DNA from: Medicago truncatula
Taxonomy: Eukaryota; Streptophyta; Magnoliopsida; Fabales; Fabaceae
Length of the DNA stretch: 64,000 nucleotides
Direction: 5' to 3'
Assembly: GCF_003473485.1 (NCBI RefSeq)
Contig: NC_053045.1
Coordinates: 38,662,494 to 38,726,493 of the forward strand
Part shown: positions 1-11,149 of the stretch, one piece after another
Numbering within the stretch: position 1 is the stretch's first letter
How the letters are laid out: every line of letters starts with the position of its first letter
Program-made: the position numbers and the translations under genes
Notes under the pieces: generated by a model
Told to the model about the DNA's origin: nothing
Database searches by the model: none
Seen by the model: the letters and a program-made list of their open reading frames with translations, nothing else

Positions 1-722
1 GGCGAGTTAGTTGAGGCATGTAAGCCTGGAGGTAGAGCTCTTGGGGGAAGCGTGACACTTCTCACTGTAAGAACTTATAAATGTGTACCTTACCTTTTAT
101 TTTTTTGTTATATTTTTCGTGCATAAAAATTTATAAATGTGATTTGTTTGGTTTGTGCAGACATGGTTTTTGGCCCATTTTCCGAAGTTTTTCAGTGTTG
201 ATCCAAACACCGACTATGTTGAAAACTTTCCGATTGCGGCGAGGTGGAAGCTACAGAAGGGTCATGGAGAGGGGTTGATGTATCGCTCATTGCTTGATCG
301 TATTCAGTTTGATGACGTATGCTGGAGGCCGACGAAGAGCACATGGAGATCCAGGGTTTTGAGGAGATATTCTGGTACTCAGGCTAGATTATTTGCGGTG
401 TTCGTCACTTGCCTGAGAGGGTGTTGAGGCAGTACGAATACGTCTAGACGATCCCTAGACATCCGACGGATGTTGTAGAGCTGACACCGCCTCAGATTGT
501 GCAGGCATTCGTAGACTTCTGCACTCACACGTTTAAGGAGGCCGATTGGGGTGAGCTGGCAGCAGAGCAGACATGGCGTATGAGGGAATGTTGTGTGTTA
601 TGATACACTAAGGTGTCTCACCCTCAGATTTTGCCACCTCTTCCAGGAGATCTTCGGAGGCCAACAAATGAAGAGCATATCATTGCAGAGTAGTGTGAGC
701 GGTACGAGGCGAGAAGTCTGCG
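1..722 (+). pseudogene. Plant mobile domain (PMD) gene of a Mutator-like element, 3' part, decayed
   Basis: The window opens inside an exon whose translation (GELVEACKPGGRALGGSVTL) matches the end of exon 2 of the PMD gene at 17318-19811. A donor (GTAAG) follows base 66, a 94-base intron ends in GTGCAG at 160, and the next exon reads TWFLAHFPKFFSVDPNTDY and on to about base 320 before frame breaks and a stop near 425. Homology to the other copy continues out of frame to about 722, where it ends abruptly in AT-rich DNA. PMD proteins are of unknown biochemical function; host versions (MAIN family) act in silencing and genome stability, and many copies ride on Mutator-like and Ty3/gypsy elements. 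This copy lacks a continuous frame, so it is a transposon-borne pseudogene truncated by the window edge. Confidence 0.8.
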
Positions 723-1318
723 ATTTATTTTTATTAATTTTTCCGGATTTTTTAAATTTTTTCATAAAATTTCCAGGTTTTGTTTTAATTTTTTAAGATT
801 TTTTTCGTTTTTAAATTTCACGTTTTATAAAATTATAGATATTTTTTAAATTATAAATGATGTTACGTTTTTAAATTTCATGTTTTTAAAATTTTTTAAA
901 TTATATCTATAATTTTTTCAGATTTTTTTCATTATTTTTTATTTTACCAGATTTTTTTAATCATTATTAATTTTTCCATTTTTTTTTAAATTTTTATGTA
1001 TTTTTTTAAGTTTTTTAATTTTTTTTTATTTAAAAAAAATCACAAATGCCACGTGACGTTCATTTACACGCATGGCATGAAAAAAAATTAAAAATTAAAA
1101 ATAAAATTGACACGTCATTGCCACGTAGGAGATTCTGCTGACACATTGGGGTGAGGGGTCAATCCTGAAGAATATTCATTTTTGAAGAGTGGAATCTAAA
1201 TTTTTTTTTTAGAGGGGTTAAAACCAAAAGTGCACTATATTATAGGGGCCAAAAATACTATTAACCCTAAATTAAAAAACATACGAAATACAATAAATAG
1301 GAAATAAAGACTAGATTT
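723..1318. other. AT-rich low-complexity stretch between two transposon gene fragments
   Basis: Bases 723-1040 are made mostly of T-runs broken by CCGG, CCAG or CAG (motif like ATTTTTCCAGATTTTTT) and look like degenerate tandem repeats. From about 1045 to 1260 the sequence is less biased (two CCACGT motifs, a GGGGCCAAAAATACTATTAACCC end) and resembles the terminal part of a non-autonomous element, but I could not define its ends. No gene is visible. Confidence 0.4.
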
Positions 1319-2047
1319 CTACTGATGTGTAATAATAATGCAATCTTTGCAGGAATGACCAGGCATCCTACAAACGCCGCATCTTCTCTTAGTTTTCACA
1401 TCGTCCATCTCGGTCCTAATGCGAGTAATTGGTGGACGACCTTTCTTTGTCCTACGCATTGACTTGTTGGGAACCACCTTCAGTCCTTCATAATCAGGCC
1501 AATATGTCTGGTGGTGAACCACGTCGAAGTGGATGTTGTATACGGCGTATACACACTCATTCGTGAATTTGTTATCGACAAAAGTCTTGTAGTCGTGACA
1601 AAAGTTAGAACATGCGGCAATGACATGTGAGCATGGTAGGTGTAACGCTCTGAATCGTCCACAGTCACACCATTTATTTTGCAGGTCCACCTCTTATTCT
1701 CCCTTTGGTGATCCTTCTTTATGGTCGATGGTTTCACAGACGGAAAAGGTATACCGATCCCGGTCAAACTGAGTGACATGATGACTGTTGGATTTAATCA
1801 CCTCATCCCTGAGATATTTCATGATGTTTGCTAAGAATGGCTCACCAGAATTTACCCTTGTCGCTGCCTCATGTCCTCTTTTAGCAAACAAGGCCGCCAA
1901 CCTATAATATGATGTTTGTTTAGGATATATTTTCATTACTTGGTGTATATTTTCATGACATTTGGCCGTTTCGTTGTATTTTCTGACATTTGTTGTTACT
2001 TTGTTTCGATGACATATATTTATGACAATTGTTCGTTTCCGTATCAT
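1319..2047 (-). pseudogene. Mutator-like transposase (MURA), C-terminal fragment with SWIM zinc finger
   Basis: Two adjoining minus-strand frames (2047-1694, then 1690-1319) read as one protein broken by a frameshift near 1690. The first part (LAALFAKRGHEAATRVNSGE, ending in FSVCETIDHKEG) fits the region just before the SWIM finger of MULE transposases. The second holds the SWIM motif CDCGRFRALHLPCSHVIAAC (CxCx8-9CxH type) and then a C-terminal CGVCRMPGHSCKDC zinc knuckle. The catalytic DDE region that should precede this is absent, so only the C-terminal third remains. It lies on the strand opposite to the PMD fragment, and a TIR-like segment begins about 140 bases behind its 5' end. Confident as a MULE remnant; not functional. 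Confidence 0.8.
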
Positions 2048-2185
2048 ATTTTCAATTTCAATTATGTTGGTAATTTTCTTTGATTGACTTTATGATTTGA
2101 CATTGAAACAATGTGTTTACAATGTGTAAAAACAAATGTAACAGGTTCTGCCTCAAGAGGTTCTGCCATTTTATAGCTTCAAGAC

Positions 2186-2297
2186 GCCTCGACAGTTAAC
2201 TGCCGCCGATTTCATTTTTTCTCAATAATTAACTGCCGAAAAGCATTTACGTATTTTACTCGTGTTTATGTCAAACAAGATGTGTTAAGAGGAGTTT
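2186..2297. repeat. Degenerate terminal inverted repeat of the PMD-type MULE
   Basis: This segment contains CCTCGACAGTTAACTGCCG, a second AATTAACTGCCGAAAA, and ACGTATTTTACTCGTGT in the same order and spacing as the right TIR at 20521-20667, followed by a weaker match to its outer end. It therefore marks the right border of the left-edge element. The outermost 20 bases are too diverged to define a target duplication. Confidence 0.6.
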
Positions 2298-2469
2298 TCA
2301 CAAACCAAACCTCTCATGTCATTGATGTCAACAACTAACTGCAAAGTAAAATAAAGTCAAGTCAACACCATACGAGGCTCGTTTATCTCATCTCAAAGAA
2401 CATTAGTACTGCAATACAAAGCAATCTATGACTATTGTAATGTAACACACTTTCATTATTCACATCGAC

Positions 2470-4666
2470 ATGGATTCTTTATGTTTCCACTCTGTTCTTC
2501 TTCTCCTCGTTTCTACTGCATCTTGTCTTTCCTTTTCACACCCTTCTTTTCTTGGCGTACACCCTCTAGGTAATGCAATATCTCTCACCCTTTTTGCTCT
2601 AACCCCAAACCATTTTCACTTATTTCTTATTTTGGATGATTTTGGTTTTGTGGTTCAGATGCTCAATATTATAGCTCTGAGTTTATCAAGTGCAAGGATG
2701 GATCAAAATCCTTCTCTAGAGACCGTCTCAATGATGATTTCTGTGACTGTTCTGATGGTACTGATGAACCTGGTATGTGTTATCAATCATATCATTCATA
2801 CAATACATGATCAATTTTAAGAGTAATTTCATTACAAATATCTTACTTTACCTCAGTGACATATTACTATTGGTTGAAAAATCAAAGATGAAAAGGTTAA
2901 TAAAGAAACTTGAAAAAAATGCCGCATTCCTCATTAATATTTTCCTTTTTTTTCTTCTTCTCAATATTGTTTAGATTTCATTAATAGAATTAACTGTTAA
3001 TTTATGATTATTTCATCTTGTGCAAAATGTTTGATAGTTTTCTACTTGGGTTGTGTGGTCAATATGCCTTCGAATATATGATGATTCGAATCATGGTTCT
3101 GAAATTGAGTTCAGGTTGCATTCTGGCTAGTGGGATTCGAATTCAATATAAGCATGATTCGAATCATGCTGTTAAAAAGCAATTTTTGTTGTGTTATCTT
3201 AAACTGTTGGGGCTTATTTTTTGTAACAAGTCTGTATCTTTTCTAAAGACTCATTCGTAGTGAATCAGAGACCTCCTCTTCCGCAGACGTAGGTCAATTT
3301 TGGGCCGAACTGCGTAAACAATCTTGGTGTTGTTTCTCTACTCTCTTTATCATTGTCTTTGGATTGATTGTTTGGATTATCTTTGCACATAAGTTCTAGA
3401 TTCGTTCTAGGTTGAATCTTTCTTTGCTTGGACTGTTTAGTTTTGGTTGTCATTGTTATTTGTTCCACTTTGTCATTGTTATTTGTTACACACAGAGTAT
3501 GCTGACTGTATCAAAATGTTAAGGTGGACTTTTATTCCATTCATAATAACTTGTCAGGAGGTTGTTTGTTGTTCATTTATCTGCAGGAACTTCAGCTTGT
3601 TCGGCAGGAAAGTTTTATTGTAGAAACCTAGGAAGCAAGCCACAGTTTATAGTTTCTTCCCACGTTAATGATCGCTTTTGTGGTAAACATTTCTCTCGTA
3701 TTTTTTTTTTCCATTTATGTTTATCACTTGGGTGACATTGGCCAATCACAATGTCACAATGCTTACAAGCATTGTGACATTGTGATTGGCCAATGTCACC
3801 AATGTCACCTAACTCTATGTCACCCAAGTGCCACCCCTAAGTTTCTTGTTCAGGCCTGTTTTTGGCATTTTGCCAAGTCAAAGGAATAGACTAGAGATCT
3901 TATTCCATAAGGCATTAAGTTATTGAAAATGATGGATTGTTTATGTTTCCCTTTGAAATTGTCTGGATGATGATCGAGTAAAACATTAATCTCCATATCT
4001 TTCACTTGCAAATGAAACAAACTAGTCTATGTAATTAATGTATGAAATTTTGGTTCATTTTTCCTTACTGGTCTTGACCTGTTTTGAACTCATCACTTAT
4101 CAGACTAATCAATTCATAAATACGAATTTTTCAGTAACTGAAAATTTCTGTTGCAATTGTTCTTGTTTAACATTTCACATAAGCAAAATATTCTTTCACG
4201 TAAAGTGAATTGGCAATGAAGTTATTACTTACTAGATATTTAAGCTTTTTCTTCTGTCCTCAACTTTGAGGTACAATTTTCATTCAATATTACTGCAGAT
4301 TGTTGTGATGGGAGTGATGAATATGATGGAACCATTCGTTGTCCCAACACATGTGTCATGGGTGGGAACGCAGAGAACATGTATGGCAATTACAATTCAA
4401 AAGTACGCGATCAGAGTGTTTTTTCTGAAAAAGAAACAGAAAATGGAGCGAAGGCAGAGGAATCAGCTCATAGCCTCAGTGGTAACTTACTAGTTCTTAT
4501 CCAACAAAATTTTCCTGTCTTTACAATTTTGGGTAAATATAAATTGGAAGTTGCTGGTTTAGGTTTGAAATTGGCAATTATTCTACAAGTGGTTGTAGTT
4601 GCTTTTCTGGTATTTCTATGGAGTTTCCGTTGCTACACCAGATATAGGAGGAGGCGTTCCCGCTGA
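2470..4666 (+). CDS. Glucosidase II beta-subunit-like (PRKCSH N-terminal domain) protein with C-terminal membrane anchor
   Basis: Four exons, 2470-2569, 2659-2772, 3587-3682 and 4299-4666, all with GT-AG borders, join to a 225-residue protein. A hydrophobic signal peptide (about residues 1-20) is followed by two cysteine-rich LDL-receptor-A-like modules: one ending [15 protein letters not shown] and one ending [13 protein letters not shown], the Ca-binding CxDGxDE signature of the N-terminal domain of glucosidase II beta and 80K-H/PRKCSH proteins. In the full subunit this domain binds the catalytic alpha subunit, which trims glucose from N-glycans in the ER. Here the acidic, coiled-coil and mannose-6-phosphate-receptor-homology parts are missing; instead a hydrophobic segment (about residues 190-212) and a basic tail ending YRRRRSR follow. 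Small plant paralogs of this layout are known but uncharacterised. Likely an ER membrane protein; a role in glucosidase II is inference. Confidence 0.85.
3018..3482. repeat. Probable retroelement remnant in intron 2 of the glucosidase II beta-like gene
   Basis: Within the intron (2773-3586) the stretch CCGCAGACGTAGGTCAATTT (3281-3300), continuing GGGCCGAACTGCGTAAACAA, resembles the conserved 3' LTR end of plant Ty1/copia elements. Just upstream sit palindromic ATTCGAATC motifs repeated at 3068-3165. Ends are not definable, and I see no coding remnant. Confidence 0.3.
3725..3830. repeat. Palindromic MITE-like hairpin in intron 3
   Basis: CACTTGGGTGACAT at 3725 is mirrored by ATGTCACCCAAGTG ending at 3830. 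The inner part, 3736-3800, is a nearly perfect inverted repeat around a 3-4 base loop (ATTGGCCAATCACAATGTCA against TGACATTGTGATTGGCCAAT). The left half lacks about 16 bases found on the right. It lies in the intron 3683-4298 and would fold into a long RNA stem in the pre-mRNA. Confidence 0.7.
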
Positions 4667-6409
4667 ATTAAAAGAGACCTTGGTGTTTACATGATTTTGA
4701 ACTGTGGTAATATTTTAAATATATTCTTCATTCTCCCTTTCTCAGTTCTTCTTGATTATTATGAATTGATGATGTCAGAGCTGATTTATATTGTAAGAAG
4801 TATAAGTTTTCTATAGATTAAAAAGAAAAAAAATAGGAGAGATAAAACCAAAAAAGAGAGAGAACAAAACCTTCGTTATACAAAATACATATCATGTTGG
4901 TTGGCCTCATATCTTTGAGGCCCTACAATTAAGTTGAAGAGTATAAATTAAATATACTTTTCCGTAATATCAAGATTCTCTTTGATGGTATGCACTTATT
5001 AGTGGTTGCTATTGCTACTGATTTTTATTTGATTTCACCCAGTAATCTCTTATTCTCTAAAACTTTCATGGAAAAATGCGGTACACGGGAACACATGAAT
5101 TGTGCATGGTAAATGGTTTCACATGTGCTTACTATCATTAAAGTTGTAGAATGTCATTGTTTTAATGGTGGGTTTGGCTTAAAAGTTCGTCTTTGTGTGA
5201 TGCACAACAAACACATATCTGCTGTTTGTTATCGTGGGTACCTTTTCACATGTAGCTTTTCAATATTCAGAGTAGAACTATATTGATTCCATTCATATTT
5301 CATTGCATATTTTGCATCATAATGTTTAAATGTAGTTATACGTTTGTTTATGTTAAATTATAGAAGCACTCTATATTTCATTGCAGAATCTGTCATAATG
5401 TGCCACATGGGTTATACCATTTTCGGGATTTTATAATTGTATGATACTTATGTCGCATTGAAACCTCAGGTTGAAGGCGTGTCCGAGTGTCTGACATGTG
5501 TTGATGTCCGACACTCATACAACACCGACACACGTGGTTACATTCATTACTTTCATTTTCTCAAATTGAAACCTCAGTTCTTGTTTAACCAAATTATACT
5601 GTATACCCAGGAGGAATATATTTTAGCCAGTACTGCTGTGCTGGTGCATGGAATATGGCTTGTTCTGTGAGACATTTTTTCAATATAGCAATCAAGTCGT
5701 ACGTGTTGAATTATTTAAACTGGACTAATTCTAGTTCTTAATAGTTAATATCAATCTGGTTGTTACATGTAGCAAACTCTTCAGGCATCAGAATATTGGT
5801 GTCACCATTCTTTTCTCAATTAAACAATAACACTGCTATAGGATGAATTTGCACTTTGAGAAATGGGACACTGTTCTTAGATTTGCAACATAACTGTGAG
5901 CATGAACTATGAAGTTATCAAAAGTGGACTATATAATTAGATATCACTGAACTATTGAATTTACTCATCATTAGCCTTATAATTGACTTTTGATCCATTC
6001 ACTTGGCTACACTTAATCAACTATGTTCATTGCCCAAATCAGCCATCGCTTCTGATTTATTACTACTTATACTTTAAAGAAAATTAGTGCATATAGAGTC
6101 AAATTACTCATCTTTTTTTATTTCCCTTTTTACTAGAATTATACCATAATTTGTAAAGAGTGTCACTTGTATTTTTAAATTTTAATTGGAGCTGCTTGAA
6201 TGGTTCATCATAATTTCTGCCTGAAGGACATTTTTTCTGACTAATTTGTCAGCTAATAAATCATTAAGGCACTAACTAAATGTTTCCCTTTTGCATACTA
6301 TAAATTTTTTCCAATCGCTGCAGTTTCATACTTGAATTTGTCTTGAAATTATTAAATATAAGTAAATTTGTTGAGGTGATATTCAACCATTGCAGGTCAA
6401 TAAGCTAAA
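4667..6409. other. Intergenic; 3' flank of the glucosidase II beta-like gene
   Basis: I see no gene here. The first few hundred bases are probably 3' UTR. A short segment at about 5475-5545 carries several GTGTCCGA / TGTCCGACAC motifs in both orientations and looks like part of a dispersed repeat, without definable ends. Confidence 0.4.
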
Positions 6410-7688
6410 CTACACTAGAGGGTAGCTGGCTTGCATAGCAATGCCACACATACCTTCTTTACTCAAAGTGTCGCGCTTCATCCTGATATAACCAGATTCA
6501 CCCCAGTCAGCACCCCATGAATTCTTCACAATCCAATACTTATTAATAGTTTCTTTTCCATATCCAACTACGGTTACACCATGATTGAGTTGCTTTCCAC
6601 AAATGCCAGAGAAAACGCCTTCTGAATAAAACTGAAATGAATAACCTCCTGCATCAATTGCAACAGACACAGGTTGATGAGCAGCTGCAGCTTTAAGCTT
6701 AGCCTCATTATCAGCAGGAACTTCTTCATATCCACTTATACTCGCAGCATAATGTGCGGCTTTTTCCATCTTACAGGTACCATCTACACCTTCATAAGGA
6801 TAGTCTTGTTCGGTGGTTAGTCCACCATTTTCTATAATGAATGTATATGCTGTCTCCATTAAGCCACCTTGACAACCTTGGTTACCACTTTTAACATCAC
6901 AATCTATCAGTTCTTGTTCAGACAGAGAGATCAATTTCCCTGATTTTATTTTGTTGATGCCTTCTACAGCTGCCACTGCAGCGAATGCCCAACAACCTCC
7001 TACATGAACACAACTTAAAAGTAGTTGAAACAACCATCTTGAAAGAATGTTCCACAAGTTAAAATACCAATTTTTCGTACAATATCAAGTTAAAAAAACA
7101 TTGGCAGAGTAAGAATGTTCCTTAAGTTGTAAGAAATCACATAAGTAACATAGCTTGAATCGCATAATATGGTGAAACTGAAATAGCATAACCTAGAACC
7201 TCTAAAAGCCATGCAATTCTGTTACAAGAAACATTACCACATTGGCCTTGATCCATGATTTCAGTTACTGCTCCCTCCTTCCTCCAATCCTTGCTTTCTG
7301 GAAGATCACCGTGTTCATCATACCTGAATCCTGTATTATGTGAACGCAACCTAGTACTAAGACCCATATAAGTACTTTGAAACTCTTCATTTGTAAGATC
7401 TGCAAATTTATTGTCTGTTAGATTGTAGGAGTTTTTCTGCGCGTTTTTGCACTGTATGTATTGAACATTTGCTTGGTAAATGCCAAAACGGACTTCCCTT
7501 TCGTCATTATGCTTGTATTTTCGACCATGTCGTTTCACCCAACCATCAAACCTCTTCTTCATGGCTTCTACGTCAGATGATTTTTGTTTGTGTGTTGGAG
7601 GACATTCGCTTTCGCTTGCAATTACACATGTATTACATAACATGAGAAGAATGAAGATAGTGGTGGTTAATATTGTACTTGTCATCAT
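6410..7688 (-). CDS. Papain-family (C1A) cysteine protease, SAG12-like
   Basis: Two exons, 7238-7688 and 6410-6999, join at a phase-1 GT-AG intron to give 346 residues, the usual length for this family. Start: the Met-Met pair at 7688/7685 directly precedes a signal peptide ([19 protein letters not shown]); the upstream Met at 7739 would add 17 hydrophilic residues. The I29 inhibitor prodomain has the ERFNIN-type pattern ([18 protein letters not shown]) and [11 protein letters not shown]. The mature enzyme begins near [14 protein letters not shown]. The oxyanion Gln (DQGQCG) and catalytic Cys (GGCWAF), His ([11 protein letters not shown]) and Asn ([18 protein letters not shown]) are all present. 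No ER-retention tail or granulin domain. Probably a vacuolar or apoplastic protease of the senescence/defence type. Glycine replaces the usual Ser before the catalytic Cys. Paralog of 13220-14358. Confidence 0.9.
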
Positions 7689-7739
7689 GGCTAGTTTACA
7701 ATGCAAATGAGAATGAGAGCATGCATTCATATTTATCAC

Positions 7740-8639
7740 ATAAACATTGTGTTCTTTTGTGGCATTTTAAGTACACAAATATCTTCTTCTGTCCATGTTT
7801 TTTGTGCTTGCGGGTTTTAATAAGGTAAGGTTTCTTCATTTTCTCTGCATGACCTTATAAACACGTACGTATAGGTCTTTTATTACTTTAGGTTTTAGAG
7901 TTCAACACAAATTTTTTTATTTGAAAGGATAGTTCAACATGATAATAATGTCAGCTAATGAAATTTCAAAGGGAGAGACTTTTGATACCTCCATTTTTTC
8001 CATTAAATCTGGATTTTTGGTACGTTTATAAGTTTATTTCCGAACAGAAAAATGGGTACCATAACATTTTACTATCCGGAAATTTACTTCAGGAAGGTAA
8101 AATTGGTACCAAAGAATATATAACTCCGATTCCGAACCGGTGAATTAAAATTTATTGGATAAAACTGTTGTGCAAAAAGTTGCACGCAATTTCAATTGGT
8201 ATTGAGAAATTTGTTACTCTTTCCTAGGCCTTGATGATTAAAATTGCATCTTCAAATAGAAAACTCAAAAGCATTCCTCGTTTGTAAGATGAAAGACGAA
8301 GCAAATCCTGTGTATTAATATTGTTCACTCTTCCTCCTTCTGTATTTCATTAATAGAGTATTAGTAATTGTTTTGATCCCTAAGCTAATTTTTTGGTTTC
8401 ATTTTGATCCCATAAATAATTGTTATTCCATTTAGATCCCCTAAATTGTACTTTTGTAATCTGTTACTTAAATTGGTCTTTTCCGTTAATTTATAATCAC
8501 AAGTGTATAAGGCGGACTAACAACGCAGATGATCCACCAAAGACCTCGTTAATTATTTACATTTAATTCATTTGATCTTTTTGTTGAAAAAGAAACTATT
8601 GAATCTCCGCATGTCTACTATATCTAATACTACACCAAT
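7740..8639. other. Intergenic, upstream of the first cysteine protease
   Basis: No gene is visible. A segment at about 8360-8510 (repeated TTTGATCCC / TTAGATCCCC wording) looks like a dispersed legume repeat of the same style as 22263-22454, but its ends are unclear. Confidence 0.35.
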
Positions 8640-8802
8640 CAACATTAAAATTGCTCTTTAGGCATGCAAAATTGCTCTTAGGTACCCCAAAATTACCCAT
8701 AGTACGAATGAAGTCTATAGAGCAATTTAAGGATAAAACTACATGTGAGTCATTTTGCAATACCTGAGAGCAATTTTGGAAGTCTAAAGAGCAACTTTCA
8801 TC
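8640..8802. repeat. Imperfect long inverted repeat (MITE-like)
   Basis: AAATTGCTCTTTAGGCATGC and AAAATTGCTCTTAGGTACC on the left are matched in inverted order by TGAGAGCAATTTTGG and AGTCTAAAGAGCAAC on the right, with a central region that includes TAGAGCAATTTAAGG. The whole 160-base segment is an imperfect palindrome. No target duplication could be fixed. Confidence 0.5.
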
Positions 8803-8997
8803 AACATTAATCCTAGTATTTTGAACTTCATAATAAAGCCCAATAGTTCAAATGGAGCCCAATAGATCCCTCAAAACCCAACAGCAGACGATCGTTAATT
8901 TTTCAAACTAACCAACAACTGCACCCTTAGAAGAGAAGAGATTATCTTAAGATTACAACATACAAAGCTGTTGAGAACAAATTAAAGCAAATCAAAC

Positions 8998-10038
8998 ATG
9001 ACTTGGACACACCGTCAATCTTCATCTGAATCTGCTTCATATTATCCTGCCACTGCCCAAAAGCCCAAACATCATAATAGAATTCCAAAACAAAAGTTAT
9101 CAGAAGAATACAAAGACGAGGACAACGATAATAATAGTACTGATGCAGACGATGTGGATTCTGAATCTCAAGAGGATCAACACCGACAGTTTGAAGATGA
9201 AACCGAAGAAGAGGAAGAAGACAATGATGACGATGACGATGATGTTTCTGAATCCTTGTCCAATGCACCACATGGTAAACCATCTTTCTCACAAGAAGCA
9301 CACATTGGCAATGTTCCAGAAAGCCCTTCAGTTTCTTCTTATAATGTCCGAAATCCCACACAACCCATGAATGCATCTTCATACATACAAATCGCTCCTT
9401 TACCAATTTTTCGTGGCACTCCAAACGAATCCCCAATAACCCATTTGAGTCGTTTCAACAAAGTATGTAGAGCAAACAATGCATCCTCCGTTGAAATGCA
9501 AAAGAAGATCTTCCCTGTCACACTTGAAGAAGAATCTGCACTATGGTACGACCTCAACATCGAGCCTTATTACATTTCTCTTTCATGGGATGAAATCAAG
9601 TTGTCGTTTTTACAAGCCTATTACGAAATTGAACCCGTTGAGGAGTTAAGGTCAGAACTTATGGGGATTCATCAAGGTGAGAAGGAACGTGTAAGATCCT
9701 ACTTTCTGAGGCTGCAATGGATTTTGAAGCGGTGGCCGGAACATGGGTTGGAAGACGATGTTATCAAAGGGGTATTTGTGAATGGATTGAGGGAAGAGTT
9801 TCATGATTGGGTTCTCATGCAGAAACCCACATCTTTGAACGATGCATTGAGATTGACATTTGATTTTGAGTATGTGAGAAGGATTAGTGGAAAGAAGGAA
9901 ATTGTTTCTACTTGTGGGTTTTGTGAGGGGCCGCATGAAGAGAGTAGTTGTGGAGTTAGGGAAGAGACGAGAGAACTATGGAGACAAAGTGGGAAGAAAG
10001 AGGGAAGTGATAAGGTTGCCAAAGATCTTTTTAGATGA
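8998..10038 (+). CDS. Stand-alone retrotransposon gag-like protein
   Basis: An uninterrupted 346-residue frame starting with ATG at 8998. Residues 1-90 are hydrophilic and very acidic (runs of E and D). Residues about 130-300 read as a Ty3/gypsy Gag (retrotrans_gag) domain: LPIFRGTPNESPITHLSRF, then ALWYDLNI, then SWDEIKLSFLQAYYEIEP, then ERVRSYFLRLQWILKRWP. Near residue 305 a CGFCEGPHEESSC (CX2CX3HX4C) zinc knuckle follows. No protease, RT or LTR is visible nearby, and the tail after 10038 has no frame homologous to pol. It could be a domesticated gag gene or simply a still-open fragment of an element that lost its LTRs. The intact frame and normal codon use favour a gene, but that is inference. 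Confidence 0.65.
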   Translation: MTWTHRQSSSESASYYPATAQKPKHHNRIPKQKLSEEYKDEDNDNNSTDADDVDSESQEDQHRQFEDETEEEEEDNDDDDDDVSESLSNAPHGKPSFSQEAHIGNVPESPSVSSYNVRNPTQPMNASSYIQIAPLPIFRGTPNESPITHLSRFNKVCRANNASSVEMQKKIFPVTLEEESALWYDLNIEPYYISLSWDEIKLSFLQAYYEIEPVEELRSELMGIHQGEKERVRSYFLRLQWILKRWPEHGLEDDVIKGVFVNGLREEFHDWVLMQKPTSLNDALRLTFDFEYVRRISGKKEIVSTCGFCEGPHEESSCGVREETRELWRQSGKKEGSDKVAKDLFR

Positions 10039-11149
10039 TTTTCTATGGGAGAAAGTAGTGGTCTAGGGAAGATTGAAATGAACGAAGGTGAAAAGGGCGG
10101 TGAAACTGTGGCGGGGGGAGTATGAAAATAGACCAGTGTCAATGCACAAAACAGCTGTGTTGGAAGAAAACTCTTTCAAGGAATAGCAGCCTTGAGTCTA
10201 GTTTATTTTTATTTCTATTATGACTGATAGATTCAGAATTGTGTTTTACACATAGAGCTTTATTTAATTAGTAGGGAAGTTGTTTTGTATATAGACTCAT
10301 TTTGGCATAGAATTGAATAACTTACCATGCATGAAAATATTATTTAGCTAGTAGTATATATGTGGAATTAGCAGTGATTGGTTTGTGAATAAATAAACGT
10401 GCATTCATTGTTAGAAGATGGTATTTCAATAGGATTTGTTATTGTACAATAATCTTTACACTATATGGTTTATAGGTAATCTGATTTTGATTGTTATTTA
10501 GTTCATTATCTACCTTTCCATTGTTTTTGTCTCTTGTTGCTTGGCCACAATTCTTAGCAAGGGAAAAGAAACAAGATTTCTACCCTATTGTTAATTGTTT
10601 TTGTTCTGGTCTATTTCATTCTTAAGTTTTACCTATTGTATGTGGAAAATTGTATTTAGGAGTATTGTTTTGTGTACTTCTTATTATATTGAATACTGAT
10701 GCAACTTCATATTGATACACTGCTATTTTTCTCTGTTTTTTTTCCTTTCATTTAACAACTTTCGTCCCTCTTTTCTCTAGTAATACATTATACATCATTT
10801 TGCAACATATTTATCTAATCAATACTTCTATTGAGTGCTAAAAAACGTAACTAATACTTTGTCTCTTTGTGAAAAAAAGGAACAAGAAAAGAGCTCAAAA
10901 TCAGAAATTACTAATATCTACATGCTAAAATAAGGGTATCAAGCATACAACAAACAGAAAGAACTATTCTTATCTCAGGGAAAGAACTCAATGTAAAATT
11001 TACTGATATAGTATGAAGCATCACATTCACTATCTTTACATCTTCATAATCCAAACCTAGAATTGGTTAAATGGATCAACAACACAACACATATACTATA
11101 AGTCTATAACTGTAAGAGAGAAAAGCAAGAGAATGATTGAGTCATTTAC
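10039..11149. other. Intergenic, nothing recognisable
   Basis: Ordinary AT-rich DNA between the gag-like ORF and the 3' end of the three-exon gene at 11150-12043. I see no conserved coding frame or clear repeat. Confidence 0.4.

Noticed and set aside
7689..7739. Upstream Met at 7739 as start of the first cysteine protease
   Set aside because: It would put a 17-residue hydrophilic stretch before the signal peptide; the Met at 7688 gives the family length and a good signal sequence.
9801..10142. Minus-strand frame of 113 codons overlapping the gag-like gene end
   Set aside because: It is the mirror of the Gag coding frame, with no features of its own.
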